Shown here in pieces: positions 10,147 to 20,101 of a stretch of 64,000 bases of DNA. The notes under the pieces were generated by a model that was given only the letters and a program-made list of their open reading frames with translations, made no database searches and was not told the origin of the DNA. The stretch comes from Vavraia culicis subsp. floridensis (Eukaryota > Microsporidia > Pleistophoridae). Location of the stretch: assembly GCF_000192795.1 (NCBI RefSeq), contig NW_007360606.1, forward strand, positions 1,740-65,739. The letters run 5' to 3'. The translations under genes and the position numbers were made by a program. How positions within the stretch are numbered: position 1 is the stretch's first letter; every line of letters begins with the position of its first letter.

Positions 10147-11587
10147 GGGCACGTACTGTAATGTGATTTGATACGCATAGTACCGTGTAACGTGATTTGA
10201 TACGCATAGTACCGTGTAACGTGATTTGATACGCGTAGTACCGTGTAATAGTACCAAATACTGTTACATATCGTAGTACCAAATATTACTGCATGGCAAG
10301 ACATCATTACGATCGTACAATACTGATGATGATCATACCCTGCTTGTTACTCAAAAAATGTCCCCTTTACTTCACCATTAACGTAGTATAGTACACTTTA
10401 ACAACCTCTTCTACACCTGTCAGTCAGCATCTCTCAGGGTTTGTTGCCCTCATTTTCTACCATCACGAACTTACTGCTCATACAGGGGCTGTTCATTTTC
10501 CTTAAATTTATAAAATAGACTGAATTAAATTAAAGAAGACTTCTCATTTTAGTCAAATTAAAATTGTGATAGGTACGTATCGAGGGTATCATTGCAAATC
10601 AGATACATCTTTAGAAATTGATGTATACATATTTCTTATAATCATGTATTGCTATTTTTGCTTATATTGCCAGTCACGTGCTATCGCTTGTACTATGTAT
10701 TGACTGCAATACCATGATAAATTGTGGTAAAAGATGGAAACGGCTTAAAAGGTGCATACAATGAAATTATGGCGTAGTAAAACATATTTACCTTTTATTG
10801 TGATATACCTGAAATAAGCTGCATTATACATCACAGGTAATCGTAGTTTGATAGTATTTATACGTGTATCTGCCTGTAGGTTAAAGATTACGTTGATTTA
10901 ATGTGGTAATTAGAGCCGTTCTGATTAAGGGTTGTGTGAATTGTTCTGAAATAGGAATATTTGATTATGAAATGAGGAAGAGGTGGGCATGGCGTGTTTG
11001 TACTTTTATATGAAGAGCTGCACTATTTTAATTGCATTTTTACAATTTTTTGTGGATTTATGTCTCTTTTTGCTATTTTAACTAAAAATGGTAATTATTG
11101 AATGTAATGATGTAAAAGGTATTATATTACGATTTAGAAGGGGTAGATATGAAATTATAGGTTGATTTGATACTTAATATATGAGAGGAACACCGTGTTG
11201 TATTGAATGGATGTGTATATACGGGTAGTGTGGTATGTAAGATAATGACTTTGTGATTTGGTATATTTTGTTAACCATGATGTGCATTGAGAATATTATC
11301 ATTTATAGCACGTATCAGTGAATAATACTTAAACAGATGAATAATACGATATGATGGCGAATTTTTTATATTTAAATTATTATAACTTATAATATAGCAT
11401 GGTGTAATTGTTTTCTACTAAAGGCCCGTTTGTTTATTTCCTATGCAATACAACACACGAGTCGAGAATGTGCTCACGCTATTTATAGCATGCTAAAACG
11501 ATAGAATTGCTCCTGTACACCAACTGGTGTACCACTGCTACATTTTTGCCACCGTTTTTAATTTACTCATTCTCATATTCGTACGTT
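10147..11587. other. spacer between convergent TAF2 and trehalose phosphorylase genes
   Basis: This 1.4 kb stretch lies between two gene 3' ends. It holds the 29-bp repeat array and otherwise AT-rich sequence without an open frame that I can support. Confidence 0.5.
10159..10245. repeat. 29-bp tandem repeat, 3 copies
   Basis: Three units start at 10159, 10188 and 10217. Each reads TAACGTGATTTGATACGCAT and then AGTACCGTG, with one or two substitutions. A degenerate tail with AGTACCAAATA follows to about 10290. The array begins 13 bases after the TAF2 stop codon and is unrelated to the 44-bp array upstream of the gene. Confidence 0.9.
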
Positions 11588-13897
11588 TTACCTGTCATTA
11601 CATGTTCTGCTGTGCTGTTCTATCTTGGAGAGAAACTCATGCTCGTATTTACCAAAATATTTTCTAACAATTCCCTTGAGCACGTTTTCCTTAGTCATTG
11701 TGCTTCCTTCTGCCAGCATATTAAAAATGTACAACCATCCATAGACATTGAACGGTGTACTAAACATGTACGAATAATCTTTGTATTCTAACATACCATC
11801 TCTGAAAGACTCGTTATCAAGCAGATAAAGGACCTTTTGTGCCACATGCTGTACATCACCCGCATCTATAATATATCCTGTCCTATTGTCTAAAACTTGC
11901 AATCGGAGACCACCAACATTAAAAACCACCACGGGCACGCTTTTCATGATACAATCGGTAATTTTGTTCTCAAATCCCTCGCTTCTGCTCAGTTGGAGTG
12001 CCACACGTGCATCTCTAATCAAAATATTAAGTATTTGATCGATCGGTGGTATTTTCACGACTATAACACGGTCTTTAATTGTGCTATTGTGTTCTTCACC
12101 GAGATATTGCTGCAGTTCATTAAAAATTGTGGTTGTTTCAGGATCATCCATGCTGCCATACCCAACTATAAGAAGGTATAAACCGTAAAGAACGTCATTC
12201 TTGTCATTTATACGCGAACTTATCATGTTGAATAGAATGTGGAACGCATCTATACACTCCTTTTGCCCTTTCGTTCGATCAAAAGACGATACCTGGATGA
12301 TGTAAGGCAAACTGAAAGAAAAATGCTTGTGGGTGCATTCGTGGCAGTGCTCACGGAATATTTGTTCGTAGTATGCACGATCATTTTCTGCGATGGTTTT
12401 GTTCAGACCGTCTAACGGATCGATACTTGACGGCAAATAAACGATCGGAGGTGTTTTGAAGTGTGCCATCAGATCGTTTGTGGGCTGTGCTACAAACAAA
12501 TCTATGTCCGTCAAATTATGTGCGACATAATTCCATACATTTGTGAAGGCTGCATTCTGTCCGTATAGCTTGCCATGTATGTAAGTGTGTGATCGGAAAA
12601 TTATTTTGGCTTCAGGGTTTATCTCTCTGAGGTACCTCACAAATCCTGCCATTTGAAGATCATCAAATACTACAATGTCTGCGGTTTGAAACACGTTACT
12701 TCGCCATAATCGATCAACATTCATTTTTGTCCAATTTTCAAAGTCGATGATCTCATGTTTATGTAGTTTGGCGCTTTTAGGCGCAACATTTTGCGTAATA
12801 TTGTGCAATTTATACTTTGTGATTTTTGACACTGAGTTTACAGGTATCGTCACGTACCAGGAAGCATCTATGCCTATCAGCTTGTAGAAACGCATGTGAG
12901 CCTGTCGCATGAGTGCGATGTCACCACCTCGCGATGTGGACGAAATGAATGCTATTTTCCTGGTTCTCAGGTTACATGTTAGTGACCGTATATCATCAAA
13001 AATCGTGCTGTAAAACGGTCCATAGAACGATTTATAATCTTCGATTGACACAAGTGAGCTTTTAAACAGATCTACATCCATTTTGTTGTATTTTCCCATG
13101 TTCAGCCGTACTATACCGTTGTACCCGATAAGCAGCGTAGACTTTCTTGCAAACGAATCAGCTCTGCTGTCTGGGTCTCTAAGCGATGAAGAAAAGTAGC
13201 AGGGAAAGGTGTCTATCTTGGACCAAAATACCCGATTATTGGTGCGAAAATATTCTGGATAGAGCCACGATGAGATACAAAAGCCGGCTGCAATCACTTT
13301 CATGTTGTTCTTCTCGATATAGCACTCGATAAATTTGAAGACACTCCGGTTCATATCCAACAGAACGCATGTTACCATGCCAAAATTAAGGCTGGTTTCT
13401 CCAAATATCTCTTTAAGTATGTTGTATGGAATAAACTCGCTACTTTTCTTCTTCAACTCGTCATCATCCACCAATAATCTCACGCGGTCACATCTTGAAC
13501 ACACAAATATTCGCTGTTCATCGGTATAACAGCCTTTTTCGTCCCAAATTTGTTTTATTCCCCGCACAATTTCGTCAACATTATTGCTGTAGAACGGCGG
13601 TCTGATCCGCACCCATCTGTGTGCACAGTGCAATGGTTGTGGAATTACAAACACGCCACTCATGTTCAAATTAAAACACCCGATATTGTCTAAACACGTC
13701 CTTGAATACACTTCTATGTTGTTGTACATGTGGTTGTTATCGATCTTACATTCGATGCGGAAGTTGAGCGTTATAGAATCGATGCAAAAGCAGCCATCAT
13801 TTACAGAAATAACAGCTCTACAAGACTGTTCGTTCTCGTGTATGAAAAGGTCGATGCCAAGAAAAACACCATTTCGAAGAGACATAGTGTGCTCCAT
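11588..13897 (-). CDS. trehalose phosphorylase / CCG-9-type GT4 glycosyltransferase
   Basis: The family (fungal retaining trehalose phosphorylase and Neurospora clock-controlled gene 9) makes or splits trehalose with glucose-1-phosphate or a nucleotide sugar. The first 310 residues match the poorly characterised fungal N-terminal region. The GT-B catalytic part follows: GGDIALMRQ at 324-332, RFYKLIGIDASWYV at 336-349, FRSHTYIHG at 434-442, VWNYV at 454-458 and DPLDGLNK at 493-500. The second Rossmann half has SFDRTKG at 538-544 and the GT4 signature SEGFENKITD at 639-648. The usual E-x7-E of GT4 enzymes is E-x7-D here. The length of 769 residues is close to the family norm. There is no signal peptide, so it is probably cytosolic. 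Whether it works as synthase or phosphorylase cannot be read from sequence. Confidence 0.85.
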   Translation of the reverse strand: MEHTMSLRNGVFLGIDLFIHENEQSCRAVISVNDGCFCIDSITLNFRIECKIDNNHMYNNIEVYSRTCLDNIGCFNLNMSGVFVIPQPLHCAHRWVRIRPPFYSNNVDEIVRGIKQIWDEKGCYTDEQRIFVCSRCDRVRLLVDDDELKKKSSEFIPYNILKEIFGETSLNFGMVTCVLLDMNRSVFKFIECYIEKNNMKVIAAGFCISSWLYPEYFRTNNRVFWSKIDTFPCYFSSSLRDPDSRADSFARKSTLLIGYNGIVRLNMGKYNKMDVDLFKSSLVSIEDYKSFYGPFYSTIFDDIRSLTCNLRTRKIAFISSTSRGGDIALMRQAHMRFYKLIGIDASWYVTIPVNSVSKITKYKLHNITQNVAPKSAKLHKHEIIDFENWTKMNVDRLWRSNVFQTADIVVFDDLQMAGFVRYLREINPEAKIIFRSHTYIHGKLYGQNAAFTNVWNYVAHNLTDIDLFVAQPTNDLMAHFKTPPIVYLPSSIDPLDGLNKTIAENDRAYYEQIFREHCHECTHKHFSFSLPYIIQVSSFDRTKGQKECIDAFHILFNMISSRINDKNDVLYGLYLLIVGYGSMDDPETTTIFNELQQYLGEEHNSTIKDRVIVVKIPPIDQILNILIRDARVALQLSRSEGFENKITDCIMKSVPVVVFNVGGLRLQVLDNRTGYIIDAGDVQHVAQKVLYLLDNESFRDGMLEYKDYSYMFSTPFNVYGWLYIFNMLAEGSTMTKENVLKGIVRKYFGKYEHEFLSKIEQHSRTCNDR

Positions 13898-14722
13898 CTA
13901 TCCGTTTAAATAGAAGATGGTCACACGTGCCAATACATCACCTTGCATTCCCGCCAATGGGAAAACTTTCAACTTCTGTGTCACTCGTTTCTGCCCTAGT
14001 ATCTGTATTTAATAGGTTACCGGTTTTAAATACGTATGTTGGTAACGCGTACTTAAACCGATAGTTTTTACCATCAATACATTCCTTAATTTGTTTTTAT
14101 ACCTTTTGAATCTTGTCTCTGCCTTATTTCCTGTTTTTCGCTTTCTGCACAGCAAAAACATTGTGACCAGGTTTCAAACTTCTCAAATCAAAATAAAACG
14201 TTATTCCAACGATAAATAAATCGATCACACTAAATACTGCTGTTATGTACAAATTATAACTCTTGTTAATACGTGTTATCGTATAACATGTGAGAGGACT
14301 ATTACGGACCAATCTTAGTTCTTCAGATGATCTTTGATATAGCTGGTGACGGAAGAATAGGAAGAGTTAAACGAGCATTTTGCAATTCAAAACAATCCGA
14401 CACAAGAATTCAAAGATGATATTTTCAACTGCTCCTGTATTAAATATGCACAAAACGATTATATTTGCAAATGAACTCACTTTAATAAGCTATATGATTA
14501 TGTTGCGGTACTCGTGTGGTTTAGAATACAACTAATGTTCAACTCGTGCAGCACCTGTCAACTCCCACTTTGGCTTATAGTTCAACACATGAACAAATGC
14601 GAATGTCGTTCAATTGATGATTTAGGTCCTGTCCAATTGCGTAGTTTTTGATCATTGATCCACCATCAACACTTTGTAACAAAATATAAACATCTTCATT
14701 TAAATTAATCCTTGTGTAAGAA
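13898..14722. other. divergent promoter region of trehalose phosphorylase and eIF5B genes
   Basis: This 0.8 kb region must hold both promoters. Neither start has a close CCC triplet. A minus-strand open stretch at 14124-14312 encodes a possible membrane segment and a basic tail but lacks an ATG, so I do not call it a gene. Confidence 0.45.
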
Positions 14723-17068
14723 ATGGCGGAAAAAATGGAAAAAAGCTCAAACGAGAAGAAAAGTGGCATGATGCTTAAACCGCGTAAAAAAGAAAAGAAA
14801 GAGAAAAACAAGAGAGAAGTAGTAGACAAGAAGGTTGAGATTGTGGAACAGAATTGTCCGGAGGCCAACAAAAAGGAGAACGTGGAAAATAATGAAACTG
14901 TGAAGGAAGTAACCAAAAAAAAGGAAGCTGTCGGGACGCAGTCTGCTGCTGGATCGAAACGCAGACCAAACATCGCGTTTTTGAAGCAGCAGGCTGAGAT
15001 GATGAGAAAGCAGGAAGAGGAGATGAAAATGAAGAAAGAGGCACTAAGACAAAAAGAAATGGAGGAAACACGAAAGCAGAAGGAGAAGGAAGAGAAATTA
15101 AAGGAAGAACAGAGAATGAAAGCCGCGGAAAAGAAAGAAGCAGATGCTAAACCGGAAGGTGTGAAAAATGACAAGAAAACGGTGGAAGAGCTGCTAAAAA
15201 ATCTGAATTTAGGAAACTTGAGAATAAGAAAAATTGAGCGAACGGTCTCAGGGGACAAGAACGAGGTCGCAAAGCCGGCTAAAAAAGAGTACAAGAAGGA
15301 CTTCTTCTATAAAGCACCGATCGTCTGTATTCTTGGACATGTTGATACGGGTAAGACGAAAATTCTGGATAAATTGAGAGAAAGCAATGTGCAAGGAGGT
15401 GAAGCAGGTGGAATCACGCAACAGATCGGAGCTACATTCTTTCCGTATTCAGAGCTGGTGAACAAAACAAACACTAAGTTTGATTTTGATAATGATGTAC
15501 CAGGTTTACTTGTAATCGATACACCGGGTCACGAAACCTTCTCAAATCTTAGGAGTAGAGGCTCATCCATGTGTGACTTTGCAATTTTGGTTGTTGACGT
15601 GCTGCATGCACTCGAGAAACAAACACTGGAGAGTATCGAACTGCTGAAATTGCGAAAGACACCTTTTCTGATAGCACTCAACAAAATTGACAGGGTATAT
15701 CAGTGGAAGAGTGAGGCAGACGGGTTCCATCATTTTGACCTGCAAAGACAATCAGCTGTCACCAAGACCGAGTTTACCGATAAACTGAACCATATAATAC
15801 TTAAGTTCGCAGAGATGGGACTAAACACTCGGTTGTTCTACGAAAACCCTGATGAACGTAAGTTTATAAATATCATACCTACGAGTGCGATTACAGGAGA
15901 AGGCCTGAGCGACCTGGTCAAGAAGATCATAGAGCTGTCTTCCAAATACATGAAGAATAAGATCACGTTTAAAGATAAGATGGAAGCAACCGTTCTCGAA
16001 GTGAAAAACGTGGAAGGTATCGGAATAACGGTGGATGCAATTGTTTCAAACGGCTCGTTGAGTGAAAATGACCGCATTGTGTTGTGCGGTCTGGATGGCC
16101 CTATCGTGACAAATGTGCGTTCGCTTCTTGTGCCCGAGCCACTCAAAGAGCTGCGAATAAAAAGCGTCTATAAGAACATAAAATGCGTCAAGGCGTCACT
16201 TGGTATAAAAATTGTGGCCAACGATTTGGAGCGGACAATTGCTGGAAGCAGGATTTTGAGAGTTAGGGATTACGGGGACGAGGAAGATGCCAAGCAGCAG
16301 GTAATGGAGGACATTAAGGAGCTTGCAAATTTGGAGAAGATAGGCATTCATCTGCAGGCATCAAGTTTAGGTAGTCTTGAGGCGCTTATAGCCCTGGTAA
16401 AAAATGAAAATATCCCCGTAGCAAGTGTTGGCATTGGAAAGAACCTGAGTCGAAAGGATATCCTTAAAATGAAGGCGATCAAGGAGAAAGACGTCAATGT
16501 GGGTATAATGCTGTGTTTTGATACAAAAATAGACAAAGAAATGATGGATTTGGCCGAGTCGCAGCACATAAAAATTTTTGAGGCACAAATAATCTACAAC
16601 CTGATCGACAAGTACAAGGAATACACCGAAAAGTTGATCTCTATGAACAAGAAGAAGAACATGGCTGAGCTGGTATATCCCTGCAAATTGCAAATAATAC
16701 CTGAATATATTTTTACCAAGAGGAGTCCTCTTATTCTTGGCATAGAGATAATTGAGGGTAAGCTCAAGATCAACATGCCGCTGTTCGTAAAGCATGAGGA
16801 CGAGATCATTCAGGTCGGAAAGGTCACGTCAATGATCATGGAAAAAAAAAGCGTAGAGGTGGCAGACAAGGGCGGTAAGCTAAGTATCAAAATAGAAACA
16901 ACGGATGCGCCCAAGTTAATAGGACGAGATATCAAAGTCACTGATCTAATGTACTCTACGTTGACACGCCGGTCAATAGACGTTTTGAAAGAATTTTACA
17001 AAGACGAGATAACAGACGATGCGTGGCGACTAGTGATGGAGATCAAACAATTTCTCGGTATTATTTGA
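14723..17068 (+). CDS. FUN12: translation initiation factor eIF5B
   Basis: eIF5B is the GTPase that joins the large ribosomal subunit at the start codon, the counterpart of bacterial IF2. The first 190 residues are highly charged, Lys/Glu-rich and probably coiled-coil or disordered. The G domain follows, with G1 GHVDTGKT at 205-212, the switch region GGITQQIGATFFP, G3 DTPGH at 266-270 and G4 NKID at 320-323. Domains II-IV complete the protein, ending in WRLVMEIKQFLGII, typical of the eIF5B C-terminal helix. At 781 residues it is shorter than yeast Fun12 (1,002), the loss being in the disordered N-terminus. No CCC is seen close to this ATG. Confidence 0.95.
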   Translation: MAEKMEKSSNEKKSGMMLKPRKKEKKEKNKREVVDKKVEIVEQNCPEANKKENVENNETVKEVTKKKEAVGTQSAAGSKRRPNIAFLKQQAEMMRKQEEEMKMKKEALRQKEMEETRKQKEKEEKLKEEQRMKAAEKKEADAKPEGVKNDKKTVEELLKNLNLGNLRIRKIERTVSGDKNEVAKPAKKEYKKDFFYKAPIVCILGHVDTGKTKILDKLRESNVQGGEAGGITQQIGATFFPYSELVNKTNTKFDFDNDVPGLLVIDTPGHETFSNLRSRGSSMCDFAILVVDVLHALEKQTLESIELLKLRKTPFLIALNKIDRVYQWKSEADGFHHFDLQRQSAVTKTEFTDKLNHIILKFAEMGLNTRLFYENPDERKFINIIPTSAITGEGLSDLVKKIIELSSKYMKNKITFKDKMEATVLEVKNVEGIGITVDAIVSNGSLSENDRIVLCGLDGPIVTNVRSLLVPEPLKELRIKSVYKNIKCVKASLGIKIVANDLERTIAGSRILRVRDYGDEEDAKQQVMEDIKELANLEKIGIHLQASSLGSLEALIALVKNENIPVASVGIGKNLSRKDILKMKAIKEKDVNVGIMLCFDTKIDKEMMDLAESQHIKIFEAQIIYNLIDKYKEYTEKLISMNKKKNMAELVYPCKLQIIPEYIFTKRSPLILGIEIIEGKLKINMPLFVKHEDEIIQVGKVTSMIMEKKSVEVADKGGKLSIKIETTDAPKLIGRDIKVTDLMYSTLTRRSIDVLKEFYKDEITDDAWRLVMEIKQFLGII

Positions 17069-17541
17069 TATAGAAGACAATGTTTTCATTAAATATCCTC
17101 TGTTTTAGTTTTACATTACTCTTTTTGAGTATCAAATTTTTTACACAGTTTTTTATCGGTTTAGACGGCAAAACCATGGTTAATTTTTTAAATAAATTTC
17201 CTACTACACGAGCATTGTAAGTCATTTTTATGAATAAAGGAAACACACACATGGTGAGGTTATCCGTTTTGTGTTACCTGAACCGTTTATCCGTAATACT
17301 ACCACAAAATTCTTGTTAAAATATCAAAGCTGTATTTACAAGTGGTCTTGCACATTTGTTTGTGCTAGAGATGACATGAAAGTGTACTATGATGTGTTTA
17401 ATCGTGAACACTCATTTATTTAAGTGAAAAAGGTGGTATTCACGTACATTTGAGTTATGAGCAAAATTATAAAAATAGTAATTTTCATTAGAATTCGATA
17501 TAGTGTAAACCAAAAACAAGGGCCCGAGAAATAGATTTTGC
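17069..17541. other. spacer 3' of eIF5B
   Basis: AT-rich region. A 63-codon minus-strand frame at 17061-17252 has an ATG but no family resemblance. GGGCCC at 17520-17525 provides the start-proximal CCC of the next gene. Confidence 0.45.
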
Positions 17542-18394
17542 ATGAAAATGGTAGAAAATAAACACAAGTTCTACAAGAGACGTGTATTAATAGCTGGTAA
17601 GTGCGACTATCTAATTAGGTGTTGGTTCTACGGGATCAGAAGTAGTAAAAATGCTGCTGCAATACGGGTGTGAACTCACTGTCCTGGATAATGACACGGT
17701 TGCTGTTACAGATTTGAATAGACAGTTCTATTATAGAAAAAATGATATTGGTCGACCCAAGGTAAAGGTACTGGAGGAATATTTGAGGCGACATCATGGG
17801 GTTATAATAGAGGTTATCAACAAAGACGTGTTCGATGTAACAGAATTTAGTTACGATCTTATGTTTTGCTGCTTTGATAATATCGAGTCACGTATGCAAC
17901 TCAATTATGTTGCTTATACCAATAATGTGCCAATGATCGATCTTGGGATCGAAGGCTTACAGATGCACGTAAAAAAGGTTGATTTTGCGACGGATCGTGC
18001 ATGTCTGTATTGCATGAAGGATTTATACAAAAACAAAACTGTCTTTAATTACTGTTCTCTAAAGAACATGAATACGCGCAACAGAGAAGCATGCATTTAC
18101 AGTATGAGTTTAAAATATGAATCGATCAATGAGGTGATTGAACGTTTTAACGCAGTAAATGAATTAAAAACGGATGAGTTTGAGGTCAGAGGAGTAACGG
18201 AGAATATTCTACCAAATGCATGCTATATTGCATCTTTGTGTGCATCCATGGCATGCAAAATGATTAATGAACAAGAATATGATTTCCTCTACTACAATGG
18301 ATACGAAGCAATTCATTTTAGCACCACAAAGATGGATATTGATCCAACCTGCATTTTATGTAATTTCAAGACACAGGAGCACAAAAATAATTAG
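17542..18394 (+). CDS. UBA3: Uba3-like E1 activating enzyme, two exons
   Basis: E1 enzymes adenylate a ubiquitin-like protein and pass it to a cysteine; Uba3 does so for NEDD8/Rub1. Exon 1 is 17542-17596 and exon 2 is 17619-18394. Removing the 22-base intron restores the nucleotide-binding motif GVGSTG at residues 19-24 and yields 276 residues, close to yeast Uba3 (299). Also seen are D-x-D before LNRQF at 51-55, GRPK, zinc ligands C147/C150 and C263/C266, and a candidate catalytic Cys at 164 in NYCSLKN. The segment VRGVTENILPNACYIASL resembles Uba3 more than Uba2. It could instead serve another ubiquitin-like protein. CCC lies 16 bases before the ATG. Left unspliced, the frame hits a stop at about 17671. 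Confidence 0.8.
17597..17618 (+). other. 22-base spliceosomal intron in the Uba3-like gene
   Basis: The intron begins GTAAGT and ends CTAATTAG. The CTAAT is the expected branch-point sequence, placed directly against the 3' AG, as in other short microsporidian introns. Its length is not a multiple of three, and splicing is required to build the ATP-binding motif. Confidence 0.9.
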
Positions 18395-18650
18395 CTCAAT
18401 AGACCTGCCATTCTTTAATATTAAATGTTGCGTTGTACTTGAAATGTTTTAAATGATAGCATTGTCGTCAAAATCTTGGTGACTTCTTGATACAGATAGA
18501 AAGTCTGTTCGATATCGATTCAATCGAGAAGTATATACGGTTCGATTGTTATATACCGATGAAACAGAATGTTATGCGCCGCTTATTAGCTTAGTGGAGG
18601 TGTTTTTTCTTGGAAAATAGGTAAATTCAAAAAACGAAAATATTGAAGCA

Positions 18651-18653
18651 CCC
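18651..18653 (+). promoter_or_regulatory. CCC start-proximal signal of TRM7
   Basis: CCC lies one base before the ATG at 18655. It supports that ATG over the in-frame TTG at 18643. Confidence 0.6.
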
Positions 18654-18654
18654 T

Positions 18655-19434
18655 ATGGGAACGAGCAGCAAGGATAAGAGGGATATTTATTACAGATTGG
18701 CCAAGGAAAACGATTATAGGGCACGGAGTGCGTATAAAATAAAGCAGATAGACGAGCACTACAAAATATTGCATGGAAATACCACGGTTGTTGATCTCTG
18801 TGCTGCACCTGGTGGCTGGACACAAGTTGTTGCTGAAAAATGTGCAAAAGTGGTTGCTGTCGATATTCAAGACATTTTGACCATGGATGATGTTATTTTT
18901 ATCAAGGAAGATATCACCAGCAATAGCTGTACAGAGTTAGTATTAAAAAGTGTACACTTTCTGAATAATAATGAAAATGCGAAGGCTGATCTGGTCTTGT
19001 GCGATGGCGCATCAAACATCTCGGGAATGCCGGATGTGGATGTACACGTGCAACATTCTATCCTATGTTCCGCTCTCAAACTAGCAGGAAAAATATCAAG
19101 GGCCGGTTCAACATTTGTGGGGAAATTATACAGGGATGGGGATGTGAGCACGGTGTTAAAACGCTTCCTGGAAGTGTATGAGCATGTGGAACTTGCTAAA
19201 CCGAAGTGCAGCAGATCTTTGAGCATCGAATGTTTCGTAGTTGCAATGTCAAAAAGATTGAAGCCTGTAAAAATATGTGAGAATCATGTTCCGGTGTTCG
19301 AGTGTTTATCAGTCGGGAACGGACCGGATCCAGATGTTAATACAGATAATGCGACGCTTTTGGTCAGGAAGCATAAATTCCCTCCATTATCGCCGCCGTA
19401 CAAAAAAGCGGTGGAGAAAAGGAAGATGAATTGA
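18655..19434 (+). CDS. TRM7: tRNA 2'-O-methyltransferase Trm7 (FtsJ family)
   Basis: Trm7 methylates the 2'-O of nucleotides 32 and 34 in the tRNA anticodon loop in the cytoplasm. The 259-residue product begins MGTSSKDKRD, nearly identical to the family start, which fixes the ATG at 18655. The SAM-binding motif VDLCAAPGGWTQV is at 46-58. The catalytic K-D-K-E set of the RrmJ/FtsJ fold is present as K28 (SAYK), D117 (CDGA), K157 (FVGK) and E192 (SIEC). The last 60 residues extend past the fold and end in a basic tail. Its size is close to yeast Trm7 (310). No partner subunit gene (Trm732 or Trm734) is seen nearby. Confidence 0.95.
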   Translation: MGTSSKDKRDIYYRLAKENDYRARSAYKIKQIDEHYKILHGNTTVVDLCAAPGGWTQVVAEKCAKVVAVDIQDILTMDDVIFIKEDITSNSCTELVLKSVHFLNNNENAKADLVLCDGASNISGMPDVDVHVQHSILCSALKLAGKISRAGSTFVGKLYRDGDVSTVLKRFLEVYEHVELAKPKCSRSLSIECFVVAMSKRLKPVKICENHVPVFECLSVGNGPDPDVNTDNATLLVRKHKFPPLSPPYKKAVEKRKMN

Positions 19435-20101
19435 GAAGACCTGTAATTACATGTCTTGGCACTATGCAGCATAAGAATTTTGGCCAGTAATGCAATGAAC
19501 TATGCTAAGATAAAATTATCCAAAAGAGTAACTTAGTATATTATGCTCAAGTTAATGGATATATAAATTACATGGTGCTTTCTACATCACTTAGGCATTG
19601 GTTATCGAACAAAGGGTCTTTGTCTGTTCGTTTCCATGGTTAAATGAAGCTTCTTTCAGGATGTATGTGATTTTTATTCGTGAGTTAATGCCGTTTTCGA
19701 TCACAATATATGCAATCAATAATATAATTATTGGAGTTAGCCAAAAAATATGAACTATTTTGTGCAGGATATAACTGTTATGGTAAATAAATTCAACTAA
19801 AATCAATTAGGACGTGCTATTATGTTTTTATTGATTAAACCACCACGTTACGTTAATTTAATCAATAATAATACTGAATTATTGCCGGTTGTATTTGAAC
19901 CAAGATATTTAGTTGTATCCTCAACAGTGCAAATAAAACCCGTTGAAACAAAACCGAATTTATTGACACAACCAACGTATTTACACCGTTTGGTATCATC
20001 AAAGAGCTCTTGTTACTCATCGTACCTAGTATACGAGAACTAAAGTGCTTCTCGGCTAAATTTTATATATTGACTAAAATTCACCGACCCATAGGCGAGG
20101 G
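19435..20101. other. spacer between TRM7 and the dsRBD-like gene
   Basis: A 73-codon ATG frame at 19822-20043 and a hydrophobic minus-strand stretch without ATG at 19591-19806 are present; neither has family resemblance or a CCC signal, so I call neither. The CCC of the next gene is at 20088-20090. Confidence 0.45.

Noticed and set aside
14124..14312. Minus-strand stretch with a possible membrane helix and basic tail
   Set aside because: There is no ATG in the frame, and I could not build a convincing upstream exon.
14575..15294. 239-codon minus-strand frame, Ser/Phe-rich
   Set aside because: It lies antisense to the Lys/Glu-rich N-terminus of eIF5B; purine-rich coding sequence leaves such frames open, and the product looks like reverse-complement of AAG/GAA codons.
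17061..17252. 63-codon minus-strand ATG frame, basic
   Set aside because: It overlaps the end of eIF5B and matches no small ribosomal protein I know.
18500..18570. GGTTCGATT string resembling a tRNA T-loop
   Set aside because: The flanking bases do not form a T-stem or acceptor stem.
19822..20043. 73-codon plus-strand ATG frame
   Set aside because: No family match or start signal; composition like a random AT-rich frame.
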